The position numbers and the translations under genes were made by a program. Below, piece after piece: positions 27,076-36,024 of a DNA stretch of 64,000 nucleotides. A model generated the notes under the pieces. It saw only the letters and a list, made by a program, of their open reading frames with translations. It ran no database searches and was not told the origin of the DNA. This DNA is from an uncultured Prevotella sp. (GTDB lineage: Bacteria > Bacteroidota > Bacteroidia > Bacteroidales > Bacteroidaceae): the NCBI GenBank assembly GCA_946999045.1, contig CAMQBR010000002.1, positions 28,626 to 92,625 of the forward strand. The letters run 5' to 3'. How positions within the stretch are numbered: position 1 is the stretch's first letter; every line of letters begins with the position of its first letter.

Positions 27076-27588
27076 TTATCCATTAAACACCTTGTTCATA
27101 TCAATACCACGTACGCCTGCAATAGTATAAGCATCGCGAATTTGGCTCAATGCCAAGATGGTAGCTTTAACCAAATTATGTGGATTAGAAGACCCCTTTG
27201 ATTTAGCTAACACATCTTTGATGCCAACACTATCCAATACAGCACGCATAGCACCACCAGCTACCAAACCTGTACCAGCAGCAGCAGGACGCAAGAAAAC
27301 TTGTGCACCGCTGTAGTGTGCTTCTATCTCATGAGGTATCGTACCTTTTAATACAGAAACCTTAACCAAATTCTTTTTAGCAGCTTCCGTACCCTTGGCA
27401 ATAGCAGCTGTTACTTCGCCAGCTTTACCCAAGCCATAACCAATAATGCCATTTCCATCACCTACAACGACAATAGCTGCAAAAGTGAATGTTCTACCAC
27501 CCTTTGTTACTTTAGTAACGCGGTTGATAGCAACCAAACGATCTTTTAATTCTATGTCGCTATTTACTTTAACTTTATTCATCGCCAT
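27076..27588 (-). CDS. rpsE: 30S ribosomal protein S5
   Basis: 170 residues. S5 controls translational accuracy with S4 and sits at the mRNA entry. The double-stranded RNA-binding-like domain has ELKDRLVAINRVTKVTKGGR, TFAAIVVVGDGNGIIGYGLG and the C-terminal fold PAAAGTGLVAGGAMRAVLDS. 6 bp after rplR. Its 3' end overlaps a non-native upstream start of rpmD. Confidence 0.98.
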   Translation of the reverse strand: MAMNKVKVNSDIELKDRLVAINRVTKVTKGGRTFTFAAIVVVGDGNGIIGYGLGKAGEVTAAIAKGTEAAKKNLVKVSVLKGTIPHEIEAHYSGAQVFLRPAAAGTGLVAGGAMRAVLDSVGIKDVLAKSKGSSNPHNLVKATILALSQIRDAYTIAGVRGIDMNKVFNG

Positions 27589-27594
27589 AATCGT

Positions 27595-27939
27595 TTAAAA
27601 ATTAAGACCACCCTTACGAGCAGCATCAGCCAATTCTTTTACACGACCATGGTATAAATAACCATTACGGTCGAAAACTACAGAGGTTACTCCAACGGCA
27701 TTAGCCTTTTCTGCAATCAGTACACCAACCTTTTGAGCTTGCTCTGACTTAGGAAGTTTTTCCATACCTAAAGAAGAAGCTGCAGCAAGAGTAGTACCAT
27801 TAACATCATTGATAACTTGAGCGTAAATCTGCTTGTTAGAGCGGAAAACACTTAAACGTGGACGCTCAGCTGTTCCGTTTACATTCTTACGAACACGGAA
27901 CTTTATTTTCATTCGTCTTTCTACTTTCTTTGTTGTCAT
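27595..27939 (-). CDS. rplR: 50S ribosomal protein L18
   Basis: 114 residues. L18 brings 5S rRNA into the large subunit with L5. It shows RPRLSVFRSNKQIYAQVIND (about 25-44), the QKVGVLIAEKA helix and the terminal FDRNGYLYHGRVKELADAAR. Between rplF and rpsE. Confidence 0.98.
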   Translation of the reverse strand: MTTKKVERRMKIKFRVRKNVNGTAERPRLSVFRSNKQIYAQVINDVNGTTLAAASSLGMEKLPKSEQAQKVGVLIAEKANAVGVTSVVFDRNGYLYHGRVKELADAARKGGLNF

Positions 27940-27957
27940 AATCGTAAAAAATTAAAA

Positions 27958-28530
27958 TTACTTAGCAGCGGCTGTCTTACCAGACTTTCTGCGAATAACC
28001 TCACCTTGGAAGAGAATACCTTTTCCTTTATAAGGCTCAGGCATACGGAAAGAACGAATTTTTGCACAAATGAGACCCAACAATTGTTTGTCGCATGTCT
28101 CAATTTTTATCAAAGGATTTTGATTTCTTTCTGATTTAGTCTCAACCTTTACTTCCTTTGGAAGTTGAATAAAGATTGGGTGTGTATATCCTAAAGAGAA
28201 TTCAACAAGATTTCCCTGGTTTGAAACACGGAAACCAACACCAATTAACTCAAGTGTTTTGCTATACCCCTCACTAACGCCAACGACCATATTGTTTACT
28301 AATGAACGATACAATCCATGAAAAGCTTGTTTCTGCTTTGAGTCTACTGGACTATTTTCATCAATCTCGAAAAACAAATGTCCATCCTTGTTAAGCATCT
28401 TGATAGAAGGATTAATCTCTTGGCTTAACTCTCCCTTAGGACCTTTAACTGTAACGATGTTTGTCTTCTCATCAAAATTTACTGTAACTCCTGTTGGAAT
28501 ACTAATTGGTAATTTTCCTATTCTTGACAT
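27958..28530 (-). CDS. rplF: 50S ribosomal protein L6
   Basis: 190 residues, two related alpha/beta domains. L6 lies near the factor-binding site and sarcin-ricin loop. MSRIGKLPISIPTGVTV at the start, the first domain to about 82, LELIGVGFRVSNQGNLVEFS, and the closing block RMPEPYKGKGILFQGEVIRR. Slightly longer than the E. coli protein. No anomaly. Confidence 0.98.
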   Translation of the reverse strand: MSRIGKLPISIPTGVTVNFDEKTNIVTVKGPKGELSQEINPSIKMLNKDGHLFFEIDENSPVDSKQKQAFHGLYRSLVNNMVVGVSEGYSKTLELIGVGFRVSNQGNLVEFSLGYTHPIFIQLPKEVKVETKSERNQNPLIKIETCDKQLLGLICAKIRSFRMPEPYKGKGILFQGEVIRRKSGKTAAAK

Positions 28531-28544
28531 ACTCTAACCTCCAA

Positions 28545-28940
28545 TTAATATACATAACAAAGAACCTCACCGCCTATTTTCTGTACGGTAGCTTCCTTAT
28601 CAGTCATTACACCTTGAGACGTAGATAAAATTGCTATACCCAGTCCATTAATAACTCTCGGCATGTCTTTGTAACCAGTGTACTGTCGCAAACCTGGTGT
28701 TGACACGCGTTTCAAGTGCTTGATAGCACTCTGCTTTGTAGTAGGATCGTACTTCAAAGCTACTTTAATTGTTCCTTGAGGGCCATCTTCAATGAACTTG
28801 TAGTTCAAGATGTATCCCTTCTCGAAAAGGATCTTAGTGATCTCTTTCTTTAAGTTAGACGCAGGAATATTAACAACACGATGATGTGCCATAATTGCAT
28901 TTCTGAGTCTTGTCAGATAATCTGCTATTGGATCTGTCAT
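28545..28940 (-). CDS. rpsH: 30S ribosomal protein S8
   Basis: 131 residues. S8 binds the central domain of 16S rRNA and represses the spc operon in E. coli. MTDPIADYLTRLRNAIMAHH, then SAIKHLKRVSTPGLRQYTGY and the final GLGIAILSTSQGVMTDKEA are diagnostic. A 95-bp spacer separates it from rpsN, wider than most in this cluster. Confidence 0.98.
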   Translation of the reverse strand: MTDPIADYLTRLRNAIMAHHRVVNIPASNLKKEITKILFEKGYILNYKFIEDGPQGTIKVALKYDPTTKQSAIKHLKRVSTPGLRQYTGYKDMPRVINGLGIAILSTSQGVMTDKEATVQKIGGEVLCYVY

Positions 28941-29035
28941 TTTATAAATTTTTAATTAATCGGGACTACCCCGACAATATTAAATAAACTTCAAACTATA
29001 GAAAGCTGATATGGATAGCATACCAATAGCTATCC

Positions 29036-29338
29036 TTACCAACTTGCTTTCTTTACACCTGGAATTAAACCTGCTGAAGCCATCTCTCTAAACTGAATAC
29101 GTGAAAGACCGAACTGACGAATATATCCTTTAGGACGTCCTGTTATCTTGCAACGGTTGTGCAAACGAATAGGATTAGCGTTCTTCGGAATTGCTTGCAA
29201 CTTGCGAGCAGCCTCGTATGCCTCAGTTGGATCATCTGTCTTTGCAATGATATTCTTGAGTGCGGCACGCTTCTCAGCATAGCGAGCCACTAACTTTGCA
29301 CGCTTAACCTCACGAGCCTTCATTGATTCTTTTGCCAT
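29036..29338 (-). CDS. rpsN: 30S ribosomal protein S14
   Basis: 100 residues, the long zinc-independent type (no CxxC pair). MAKESMKAREVKRAKLVARY, then RLHNRCKITGRPKGYIRQFG and the final LSRIQFREMASAGLIPGVKK. S14 assembles the 30S head. 5 bp after rplE. Confidence 0.98.
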   Translation of the reverse strand: MAKESMKAREVKRAKLVARYAEKRAALKNIIAKTDDPTEAYEAARKLQAIPKNANPIRLHNRCKITGRPKGYIRQFGLSRIQFREMASAGLIPGVKKASW

Positions 29339-29343
29339 ATCTA

Positions 29344-29898
29344 TTAATCGTTTTTAGCGTTCTTAAAAGGAAGACCGAAGCCTTTGAGCAAAGCATAACC
29401 TTCTTCGTCTGTCTTAGCAGTGGTAACGAAAGTAATATTCATACCCTGAATTCGATCAATAGAATCGATGTTAATTTCTGGGAAAATGATTTGCTCCTGA
29501 ATTCCTAAAGTATAATTTCCACGACCATCAAACTTGCTTGCAATACCTTTGAAGTCGCGAATACGCGGCAAAGCAATACGTACTAACTTCTCTAAGAACT
29601 CGTACATACGCTCTCTACGCAATGTTACCATTACGCCAATAGGCATTTTCTTACGAAGTTTGAAGTTTGCTATATCCTTTTTTGAATAGGTTGCAACAGC
29701 TTTCTGCCCTGCGATTGTCGTTATCTCGTTGATAGCAACATCAATAATTTTCTTATCATCTGTAGCACTACCCAAACCTTGATTGATCACAATTTTCTTC
29801 AAGACAGGAATTTCCATGGCTGAAGAATAGTTGAACTGCTTTTTGAGTGCAGGAGCAATGTTCTCCTTATACATTTTTTTAAATTGTGCTGTATCCAT
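29344..29898 (-). CDS. rplE: 50S ribosomal protein L5
   Basis: 184 residues. L5 binds 5S rRNA and bridges to S13. Motifs MEIPVLKKIVINQGLGSATD, GQKAVATYSKKDIANFKLRK and PIGVMVTLRRERMYEFLEKL, with the GNYTLGIQEQIIFPEI block. Its start overlaps the stop of rplX by one base, indicating coupled translation. Confidence 0.98.
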   Translation of the reverse strand: MDTAQFKKMYKENIAPALKKQFNYSSAMEIPVLKKIVINQGLGSATDDKKIIDVAINEITTIAGQKAVATYSKKDIANFKLRKKMPIGVMVTLRRERMYEFLEKLVRIALPRIRDFKGIASKFDGRGNYTLGIQEQIIFPEINIDSIDRIQGMNITFVTTAKTDEEGYALLKGFGLPFKNAKND

Positions 29899-30215
29899 TA
29901 TTTGATTTCCTCCCCTGACTTTTTAGCGATACGAACCACTTTTTTTCCATCATGCTTGATAGAAATACGAGTAGGCTTGCCACTCTTTGGGTCTATTAAG
30001 CTCAAATTTGAGATATGTATAGGAGCTTCCTGCTTTACGATACCTCCTTGAGGATTCTTTGCAGAAGGCTTTGTACTCTTGGTAACAATATTTATACCCT
30101 CTACAATAGCACGTTCGTCAGCAACCAATACTTTGAGCACCTTACCTGTTTTGCCTTTATCCGAACCAGAAAGAACAATAACGGTATCGTTTTTCTTAAT
30201 ATGTAACTTACTCAT
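29898..30215 (-). CDS. rplX: 50S ribosomal protein L24
   Basis: 105 residues with a KOW motif near the start (KKNDTVIVLSGSDKGKTGKV). L24 initiates 50S assembly by binding the 5' end of 23S rRNA. GGIVKQEAPIHISNLSLIDP is the second hallmark. Overlaps rplE by one base. Confidence 0.98.
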   Translation of the reverse strand: MSKLHIKKNDTVIVLSGSDKGKTGKVLKVLVADERAIVEGINIVTKSTKPSAKNPQGGIVKQEAPIHISNLSLIDPKSGKPTRISIKHDGKKVVRIAKKSGEEIK

Positions 30216-30234
30216 TTATTCTTGATTTTAAAGA

Positions 30235-30600
30235 TTAAAGAACCTCAGGTGCTAACGAAACGACCTTCATGTTAACTGCACGCAACTCACGAGCAACAGG
30301 ACCGAAAATACGGCTACCTCTGATTTCGCCAGCATTGTTCAGTAACACACACGCATTATCATCGAAACGAATGTAAGAACCATCTGGACGACGAATTTCT
30401 TTCTTAGTACGTACGACCAAAGCCTTAGATACTGCACCTTTTTTCAAATCACTTGAGGGGATAACGTTCTGAACCGAAACGACAATCACGTCACCCACAC
30501 TTGCATAACGACGACCAGTACCACCAAGAACACGAATACACAAAGCCTCGCGTGCGCCGCTGTTATCACATACTGTAAGTCTAGATTCTGCCTGTATCAT
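30235..30600 (-). CDS. rplN: 50S ribosomal protein L14
   Basis: 121 residues. MIQAESRLTVCDNSGAREAL, GGTGRRYASVGDVIVVSVQN and the C-terminal FGPVARELR are strongly conserved L14 segments. L14 forms intersubunit bridges with 16S rRNA helix 14. 3 bp from rpsQ. Confidence 0.98.
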   Translation of the reverse strand: MIQAESRLTVCDNSGAREALCIRVLGGTGRRYASVGDVIVVSVQNVIPSSDLKKGAVSKALVVRTKKEIRRPDGSYIRFDDNACVLLNNAGEIRGSRIFGPVARELRAVNMKVVSLAPEVL

Positions 30601-30603
30601 ATT

Positions 30604-30861
30604 TTACTTAGCTTTTTCTACGATTTGAACTAATCTCCATCGCTTTGTTCTTGACAAAGGACGAGTTTCCATGATGAGGACGGTATCACCAACGTTAGCC
30701 TCATTCTTTTCATCATGTACATGGTATTTCTTTGTTTTCTGAACAAACTTACCATATATAGGGTGCTTTTCCTTAAACTTCGCAGCAATAACAATGGTCT
30801 TATCCATGCTGTTGCTAACAACGACACCCTGTCTTACTTTTCTTAAATTTCTTGTTTCCAT
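30604..30861 (-). CDS. rpsQ: 30S ribosomal protein S17
   Basis: 85 residues, an OB fold: RNLRKVRQGVVVSNSMDKTI, KKYHVHDEKNEANVGDTVLI and the final RPLSRTKRWRLVQIVEKAK. S17 is a primary 16S rRNA binder. Between rpmC and rplN. Confidence 0.98.
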   Translation of the reverse strand: METRNLRKVRQGVVVSNSMDKTIVIAAKFKEKHPIYGKFVQKTKKYHVHDEKNEANVGDTVLIMETRPLSRTKRWRLVQIVEKAK

Positions 30862-30872
30862 CTAAACCATTG

Positions 30873-31067
30873 TTATTTATTAAGTTCTCTCTGATGAAGT
30901 TCTGTTTTCATACGAGCAATGTCGCGACGAGCGAGCTTAATCTGAGATGGATTCTCTAATGGAGAAACTGCATGATTCAACTTAGTTTGATTGTAAGCCT
31001 CTACAGCACTTTCCAATTTCTCGCGCAAATCGTTGTCAGCGAGACCTTTAATTTCTGTCATCTTCAT
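30873..31067 (-). CDS. rpmC: 50S ribosomal protein L29
   Basis: 64 residues, a helical hairpin: MKMTEIKGLADNDLREKLES, then NPSQIKLARRDIARMKTELH. L29 lies at the tunnel exit and helps dock the signal recognition particle and trigger factor. The start may be either of the two Met codons at positions 1 and 3. 3 bp after rplP. Confidence 0.97.
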   Translation of the reverse strand: MKMTEIKGLADNDLREKLESAVEAYNQTKLNHAVSPLENPSQIKLARRDIARMKTELHQRELNK

Positions 31068-31070
31068 AAC

Positions 31071-31499
31071 TTAAGCGTTTTTATCGTAATCACGTCGTAT
31101 AACAAACTTTGTCTTAACAGGTAACTTCTGTGCAGCAAGGCGAAGAGCCTCTTTTGCAACATCCAAGCTCACTCCCTCTACTTCAAAAAGGATACGACCT
31201 GGAGTTACAGGAGCTACCCAACCCATAGGATCACCTTTACCTTTACCCATGCGGACATCGGCAGGCTTACGAGTAATTGGTTTATCAGGAAATATTCGTA
31301 TCCAGACTTGCCCCTCACGTTGCATGTATCTATTCACAGCAACACGTGCAGCTTCAATCTGTCGGCTATCGATCCATTTTGGTTCAAGCGTCTTGATGCC
31401 AAAAGAACCGAAAACCAATTGTGTTCCTCTGTGAGCGTTTCCCTTATTTCCACGTCCATCTTGAGGTCTTCTATATTTTACTCTTTTTGGCTGTAACAT
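31071..31499 (-). CDS. rplP: 50S ribosomal protein L16
   Basis: 142 residues. L16 helps position the A-site tRNA. MLQPKRVKYRRPQDGRGNKG, QIEAARVAVNRYMQREGQVW and KPADVRMGKGKGDPMGWVAP are diagnostic. The conserved arginine near residue 80 (KPADVRMGKG) that is hydroxylated in some bacteria is present. Between rpsC and rpmC. Confidence 0.98.
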   Translation of the reverse strand: MLQPKRVKYRRPQDGRGNKGNAHRGTQLVFGSFGIKTLEPKWIDSRQIEAARVAVNRYMQREGQVWIRIFPDKPITRKPADVRMGKGKGDPMGWVAPVTPGRILFEVEGVSLDVAKEALRLAAQKLPVKTKFVIRRDYDKNA

Positions 31500-31513
31500 G
31501 ATAGCTTCTTCTT

Positions 31514-32242
31514 TTAACGATTATTGTTTCTTCTGCGATTACGGCCATTGCCACGACCAGAGTTTGAACGAGAGTTATTAGACTTTTCGTTAGAGAATTT
31601 AGGAGTAAGCTCCTGCTTTCCATAAAGTTCACCACGGCAAATCCAAACTTTGATACCTAACAATCCTACCTTAGTAAGAGCTTCTGTTTGGCAGTAATCA
31701 ATGTCTGCGCGGAAAGTGTGCAAAGGTGTACGGCCCTCTTTATACATTTCCTTACGTGCCATTTCCGCTCCATTCAAACGACCAGTAATCTGAACCTTAA
31801 TACCCTCTGCTCCAGCACGCATTGTGTTCTGAATAGCCATCTTGATAGCACGACGATAAGCAATTTTACCCTCTACTTGGCGAGCGATGTTATTACCAAC
31901 GATTTGTGCATCGAGCTCAGGTTTCTTAACCTCAAATATATTAATTTGAATATCCTTGTGAAAGAGATTTTTCAACTCTTCTTTCAGCTTATCTACATCT
32001 TGACCTCCCTTACCAATGACGATACCAGGTCTTGCTGTACAAATAGTAATGGTAACGAGTTTCAATGTACGTTCAATAACGATACGTGAAATGCTGGCCT
32101 TAGCCAAACGTTCGTTAAGATACTTACGGATTTTTCTATCCTCTACGAGGTTATCACCGAAGTCTTTACCACCGAACCAATTTGAATCCCAACCACGGAT
32201 AATTCCAAGACGATTGCTTATTGGATTAACTTTCTGTCCCAT
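31514..32242 (-). CDS. rpsC: 30S ribosomal protein S3
   Basis: 242 residues. S3 forms part of the mRNA entry helicase. The KH domain has PGIVIGKGGQDVDKLKEELK (GxxG loop), then RRAIKMAIQNTMRAGAEGIK and GRTPLHTFRADIDYC. After about 210 comes an Asn/Arg-rich tail (NNSRSNSGRGNGRNRRRNNN), a lineage extension. Overlapping none; 8 bp from rplV. Confidence 0.98.
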   Translation of the reverse strand: MGQKVNPISNRLGIIRGWDSNWFGGKDFGDNLVEDRKIRKYLNERLAKASISRIVIERTLKLVTITICTARPGIVIGKGGQDVDKLKEELKNLFHKDIQINIFEVKKPELDAQIVGNNIARQVEGKIAYRRAIKMAIQNTMRAGAEGIKVQITGRLNGAEMARKEMYKEGRTPLHTFRADIDYCQTEALTKVGLLGIKVWICRGELYGKQELTPKFSNEKSNNSRSNSGRGNGRNRRRNNNR

Positions 32243-32250
32243 TCTATTAA

Positions 32251-32655
32251 TTATTTTTCGTCATTAGTTTTGGCATCAACAAACAAAGTAACATGGTTAC
32301 TACGCTTACGAATTCTGTATCCACGCCCCTGTGGTGCCGGTCTCATACGCTTCATCGTAACGCCTTGGTCTACGAATACACGACTAATATATAATTCTCC
32401 GTCTTCAGCCTTACGATCATTTTTTGCTTCCCAGTTAGCTACAGCCGATCGAAGTAATTTTTCGATATCCTTGGCAGCTTGCTTCTTTGAGAATCGCAAC
32501 ACACCTAATGCACGGTTAACCTCTAATCCACGAATCATGTCTACAACATAGCGCATTTTTCGGGGCGATGAGGGAACGCCATTGAGCTTTGCGAAGTATT
32601 GTTTTTTGCGGGCTTCTTTTAAGTCTTCAGCCGCTATATGCTTTCTTGCTCCCAT
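32251..32655 (-). CDS. rplV: 50S ribosomal protein L22
   Basis: 134 residues. L22 lines the exit tunnel; its loop tip influences macrolide sensitivity. Core segments VPSSPRKMRYVVDMIRGLEV and the loop/hairpin VDQGVTMKRMRPAPQGRGYR, which appears intact. Between rpsS and rpsC. Confidence 0.98.
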   Translation of the reverse strand: MGARKHIAAEDLKEARKKQYFAKLNGVPSSPRKMRYVVDMIRGLEVNRALGVLRFSKKQAAKDIEKLLRSAVANWEAKNDRKAEDGELYISRVFVDQGVTMKRMRPAPQGRGYRIRKRSNHVTLFVDAKTNDEK

Positions 32656-32685
32656 TATTATTATTTTTAAAATGGTTTGTCCCTA

Positions 32686-32952
32686 TTACTTTTTGTTTCC
32701 AGCGTGACCACCGAAACGACGTGTAGGAGAAAATTCACCGAGCTTATGCCCAACCATATTCTCTGTAACGTAAACAGGGATAAATTTATTACCGTTATGA
32801 ACTGCAACAGTATGTCCCACAAAGTCTGGGGAAATCATTGATGCACGAGCCCATGTTTTAACAACGCTCTTTTTTCCACTCTCGTTCATAGCGAGAATTT
32901 TCTTTTCTAAAGAAACATTGATGTATGGACCTTTTTTAAGTGAACGACTCAT
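32686..32952 (-). CDS. rpsS: 30S ribosomal protein S19
   Basis: 88 residues: MSRSLKKGPYINVSLEKKIL, MISPDFVGHTVAVHNGNKFI and GEFSPTRRFGGHAG. S19 sits with S13 on the 30S head. 30 bp before rplV and 22 bp after rplB. Confidence 0.98.
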   Translation of the reverse strand: MSRSLKKGPYINVSLEKKILAMNESGKKSVVKTWARASMISPDFVGHTVAVHNGNKFIPVYVTENMVGHKLGEFSPTRRFGGHAGNKK

Positions 32953-32974
32953 AATTTACTCTTAGTTTACTTGG

Positions 32975-33799
32975 TTATTTTTTAGCTCTCTCAATAATGT
33001 ACTTGTTAGAGTGCTTCTTAGGTGCACGAGTCTTAAGACCCTTAGCATACAATCCCTTACGTGAACGTGGATGTCCACCACTCTGGCGACCTTCACCACC
33101 ACCCATTGGGTGATCTACTGGGTTCATAACTACACCACGGTTGTGAGGACGATGACCTAACCAGCGTGAGCGGCCAGCCTTACCCGACTGTTCCAAAGCA
33201 TGGTCAGAGTTACCAACACTACCTATTGTAGCTTTACAAGTACTCAATATCTGGCGTGTTTCACCAGAAGGGAGCTTAATTACACAATAACTACCCTCAC
33301 GAGAAGTCAACTGAGCAAAGTTACCAGCCGAACGAACCAACAAAGCCCCCTGACCAGGACGCAATTCAATGTTGTGAATTACAGTTCCTACAGGAATCTT
33401 TGACAATGGAAGTGCATTACCAATCTCAGGAGCAGCCTCCGCACCCGACATTAATGTTGCACCCACTTGCAGTCCATTAGGAGCAATAATGTAACGTTTT
33501 TCACCATCAGCATAATACAACAAAGCGATACGAGCCGAACGGTTTGGGTCGTATTCGATTGTTTTTACTACAGCTGGAACACCATCTTTCTCACGCTTAA
33601 AGTCGATAAGACGTAATTTTCTCCTATGACCACCACCCATATAGCGAACGGTCATTTTACCAGTGTTGTTTCGACCACCAGTAGAACGCTTACCGTAAAC
33701 GAGAGACTTCTCTGGCACGGATGCAGTAATATCCTCGAACGTGCCAATAATCTTGTGCCTTTGTCCCGGAGTTACCGGTTTTAATTTACGTACTGCCAT
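32975..33799 (-). CDS. rplB: 50S ribosomal protein L2
   Basis: 274 residues. L2 is required for subunit joining and peptidyl-transferase activity. TPGQRHKIIGTFEDI, GGRNNTGKMTVRYMGGGHRR, and the active-region NPVDHPMGGGEGRQSGGHPR with the essential histidine of family L2. Between rplW and rpsS. Confidence 0.99.
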   Translation of the reverse strand: MAVRKLKPVTPGQRHKIIGTFEDITASVPEKSLVYGKRSTGGRNNTGKMTVRYMGGGHRRKLRLIDFKREKDGVPAVVKTIEYDPNRSARIALLYYADGEKRYIIAPNGLQVGATLMSGAEAAPEIGNALPLSKIPVGTVIHNIELRPGQGALLVRSAGNFAQLTSREGSYCVIKLPSGETRQILSTCKATIGSVGNSDHALEQSGKAGRSRWLGHRPHNRGVVMNPVDHPMGGGEGRQSGGHPRSRKGLYAKGLKTRAPKKHSNKYIIERAKK

Positions 33800-33801
33800 T
33801 T

Positions 33802-34149
33802 TTATTTAATATTGCTATAAAAATCAATTGTATCGCCCTCTTTCAAGGTTACGACTGCTTTCTTGAACGCAGGCTTCTGACCTTTCACAAGCCCAGCGCG
33901 GGTATAACGACTTGAGCGTTTACCTGCATAGCGTAATGTGTTCACATCCTTTACTGTAACATTGTACAAGCCCTCAACTTCTTTCTTAATTTGGAGTTTA
34001 CTTGCCTCAGGACGAACTATGAAGCCGTATTTTATTTCAGCAATCTTCTTACGTTCTTCGCCTTTTACCTTGTAAGTTTTTTCAATAGAAGACTTGTCTG
34101 TAATTTTAGTCATCTTTTCAGTGACCAAAGGTTTAATGATAAATGCCAT
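33802..34149 (-). CDS. rplW: 50S ribosomal protein L23
   Basis: 115 residues, longer than the E. coli protein, with an insertion around 25-45 (KVKGEERKKIAEIKYGFIVR). L23 is the docking site for trigger factor at the tunnel exit. Core motif KPLVTEKMT at the start and VNTLRYAGKRSSRYTRAGLV near the middle. 2 bp from rplB. Confidence 0.96.
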   Translation of the reverse strand: MAFIIKPLVTEKMTKITDKSSIEKTYKVKGEERKKIAEIKYGFIVRPEASKLQIKKEVEGLYNVTVKDVNTLRYAGKRSSRYTRAGLVKGQKPAFKKAVVTLKEGDTIDFYSNIK

Positions 34150-34164
34150 ATTCTATTGTCTCCT

Positions 34165-34791
34165 TTATTTTAAGATTTCATCAATTGCCTTTAACGAACT
34201 TTCAGTTACAACAAGGATGTCTGCATTCAAAACTTTATAAGTATTGAGTGTAGAAGCCGTCATCACTTCTGAGCATTGCAAATTTCGAGCTGACAAATAT
34301 ACATTTTTATTTACTTCTGGCAAAACCACAAGTAGCTTCTTGCCTTCAACTTTAAGATTTTTAGTAATATTTACGAAATCTTTGGTCTTAGGAGCTTCTA
34401 AAGTAAAGTCTTCTACTACAACAACAGCATTTTCAATTGCCTTGTAAGATAAAGCAGACTTACGTGCCAGCTGCTTAACTTTTTTATTTAATTTGAAACG
34501 GTAATCACGTGGCTGAGGACCGAAGACACGAGCACCACCAACAAGTACTGGTGAGTTAATATCGCCACGACGTGCACCACCACCACCTTTTTGGCGTCCT
34601 AACTTACGTGTAGAGCCACTCAATTCACTTCTCTCTTTTGTTTTGGCTGTGCCTTGACGTTGATTGGCAAGATACTGCTTTACATCAAGATATAGCACAT
34701 GATCGTTAGGCTTTAGTCCGAAGATTGATTCGTTTAACGTAACCTTTCTTCCAGTCTCTTGACCATTGATATTTAATACGCTAACTTCCAT
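34165..34791 (-). CDS. rplD: 50S ribosomal protein L4
   Basis: 208 residues. L4 reaches into the exit tunnel and is a primary 23S binder. The loop GTAKTKERSELSGSTRKLGR then QKGGGGARRGDINSPV is the tunnel extension; RKSALSYKAIENAVVVVEDF follows. Its start codon overlaps the last base of rplC, consistent with coupling. Confidence 0.98.
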   Translation of the reverse strand: MEVSVLNINGQETGRKVTLNESIFGLKPNDHVLYLDVKQYLANQRQGTAKTKERSELSGSTRKLGRQKGGGGARRGDINSPVLVGGARVFGPQPRDYRFKLNKKVKQLARKSALSYKAIENAVVVVEDFTLEAPKTKDFVNITKNLKVEGKKLLVVLPEVNKNVYLSARNLQCSEVMTASTLNTYKVLNADILVVTESSLKAIDEILK

Positions 34792-35405
34792 TATTTCTTA
34801 ATTAAAACAGTTGAACCATTATATCCAGCAAAAGATCCCTTAACGATAATTAAGTTCTGCTCTGGAATTACTTTTAACACTCTAAGGTTTTGAGTAGTAA
34901 CTCTGTCACCGCCCATTTGGCCACCCATGCGTAATCCTTTGAATACCTTTGCAGGATAAGAACATGCACCGATAGAACCTGGCTTACGTGTACGGTCATC
35001 CTGACCGTGTGTTGACTGACCTACACCTCCGAATCCGTGACGCTTTACAACGCCTTGGAAGCCTTTACCTTTTGAAATTCCTACTACGTCAACAAACTCT
35101 GTGTCGCTGAACAAATCAACTGTAATAGTATCACCGAGGTTATACTCCTCATCAAATGTGAACTCGGCCAAGTGTTTTTTAGGTGTTGTGCCAGCTTTCT
35201 TAAAGATTCCCATCAAAGGTTTAGAGGTTCTCTTTTCCTTTGCTTCAGCAAAACCTAATTGAACAGCCTTGTAACCATCTTTTTCTACTGTCTTTACTTG
35301 GGTTACAACACAAGGACCTACTTCGATAACAGTGCACGGTATATTTTTTCCGTCGGCACTGAAAACGGATGTCATTCCGATTTTTCTTCCAATTAATCCT
35401 GGCAT
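34791..35405 (-). CDS. rplC: 50S ribosomal protein L3
   Basis: 204 residues. L3 approaches the peptidyl-transferase centre. MPGLIGRKIGMTSVFSADGK, GISKGKGFQGVVKRHGFGGV and QSTHGQDDRTRKPGSIGACS are diagnostic; the conserved glutamine modified in some bacteria sits in GVGQSTHG. A 215-bp spacer separates it from rpsJ, the largest gap between S10-operon genes here. Confidence 0.98.
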   Translation of the reverse strand: MPGLIGRKIGMTSVFSADGKNIPCTVIEVGPCVVTQVKTVEKDGYKAVQLGFAEAKEKRTSKPLMGIFKKAGTTPKKHLAEFTFDEEYNLGDTITVDLFSDTEFVDVVGISKGKGFQGVVKRHGFGGVGQSTHGQDDRTRKPGSIGACSYPAKVFKGLRMGGQMGGDRVTTQNLRVLKVIPEQNLIIVKGSFAGYNGSTVLIKK

Positions 35406-35620
35406 TTCAATATATTTTTTTTGAGTTTTTAATTATTAAGTGTATGAATTTTGCTCACACAATAAAACTACAAACTCGTTTTTTGTTTTTGAGTCATGAA
35501 CTTTCGCTCAATCCCCATGTTCTTGTGAACTCTGTAATTTAAGAATATGATAACTGGTAATTTATTAACTTATATACAATCAACTTGTATACTTATCAAC
35601 TCGTTTACTCGTCAACTATC

Positions 35621-35926
35621 CTACACCTTAATTTCTACTTCTACACCGCTTGGCAAATCCAATTTCATCAAAGCGTCAACCGTTTTGGCAGTTGAGCTAT
35701 AGATGTCTATCAAACGTTTGAAGTTAGACAACTGGAATTGTTCACGAGCTTTCTTATTAACGAAAGTACTACGGTTTACTGTATAAATTCTCTTGTGAGT
35801 TGGCAAGGGAATAGGACCACTAACAATAGCCCCAGTAGCCTTAACAGCTTTCACAATTTTCTCAGCTGACTTATCAACCAACTGGTGATCGTAAGACTTC
35901 AGCTTAATTCTAATTTTTTGACTCAT
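35621..35926 (-). CDS. rpsJ: 30S ribosomal protein S10 (NusE)
   Basis: 101 residues. S10 is both a 30S head protein and the NusE transcription antitermination factor. MSQKIRIKLKSYDHQLVDKS, GPIPLPTHKRIYTVNRSTFV and KLDLPSGVEVEIKV are typical. First S10-operon gene after fusA; a 98-bp gap precedes fusA downstream in the map. Confidence 0.98.
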   Translation of the reverse strand: MSQKIRIKLKSYDHQLVDKSAEKIVKAVKATGAIVSGPIPLPTHKRIYTVNRSTFVNKKAREQFQLSNFKRLIDIYSSTAKTVDALMKLDLPSGVEVEIKV

Positions 35927-36024
35927 TTCTTTTATTTATTTGAGAATATTAAAGATAGTGGAGTGTGCATCTTAAGAGTCATACGCTAAAACACACTACT
36001 CCATTTATTTTTTCTTATTATTTA

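Noticed and set aside
35406..35620. Ribosomal-protein leader or hidden gene between rplC and rpsJ
   Set aside because: The 215 bp are AT-rich with no clear hairpin, -7 box or coding frame that I can defend.
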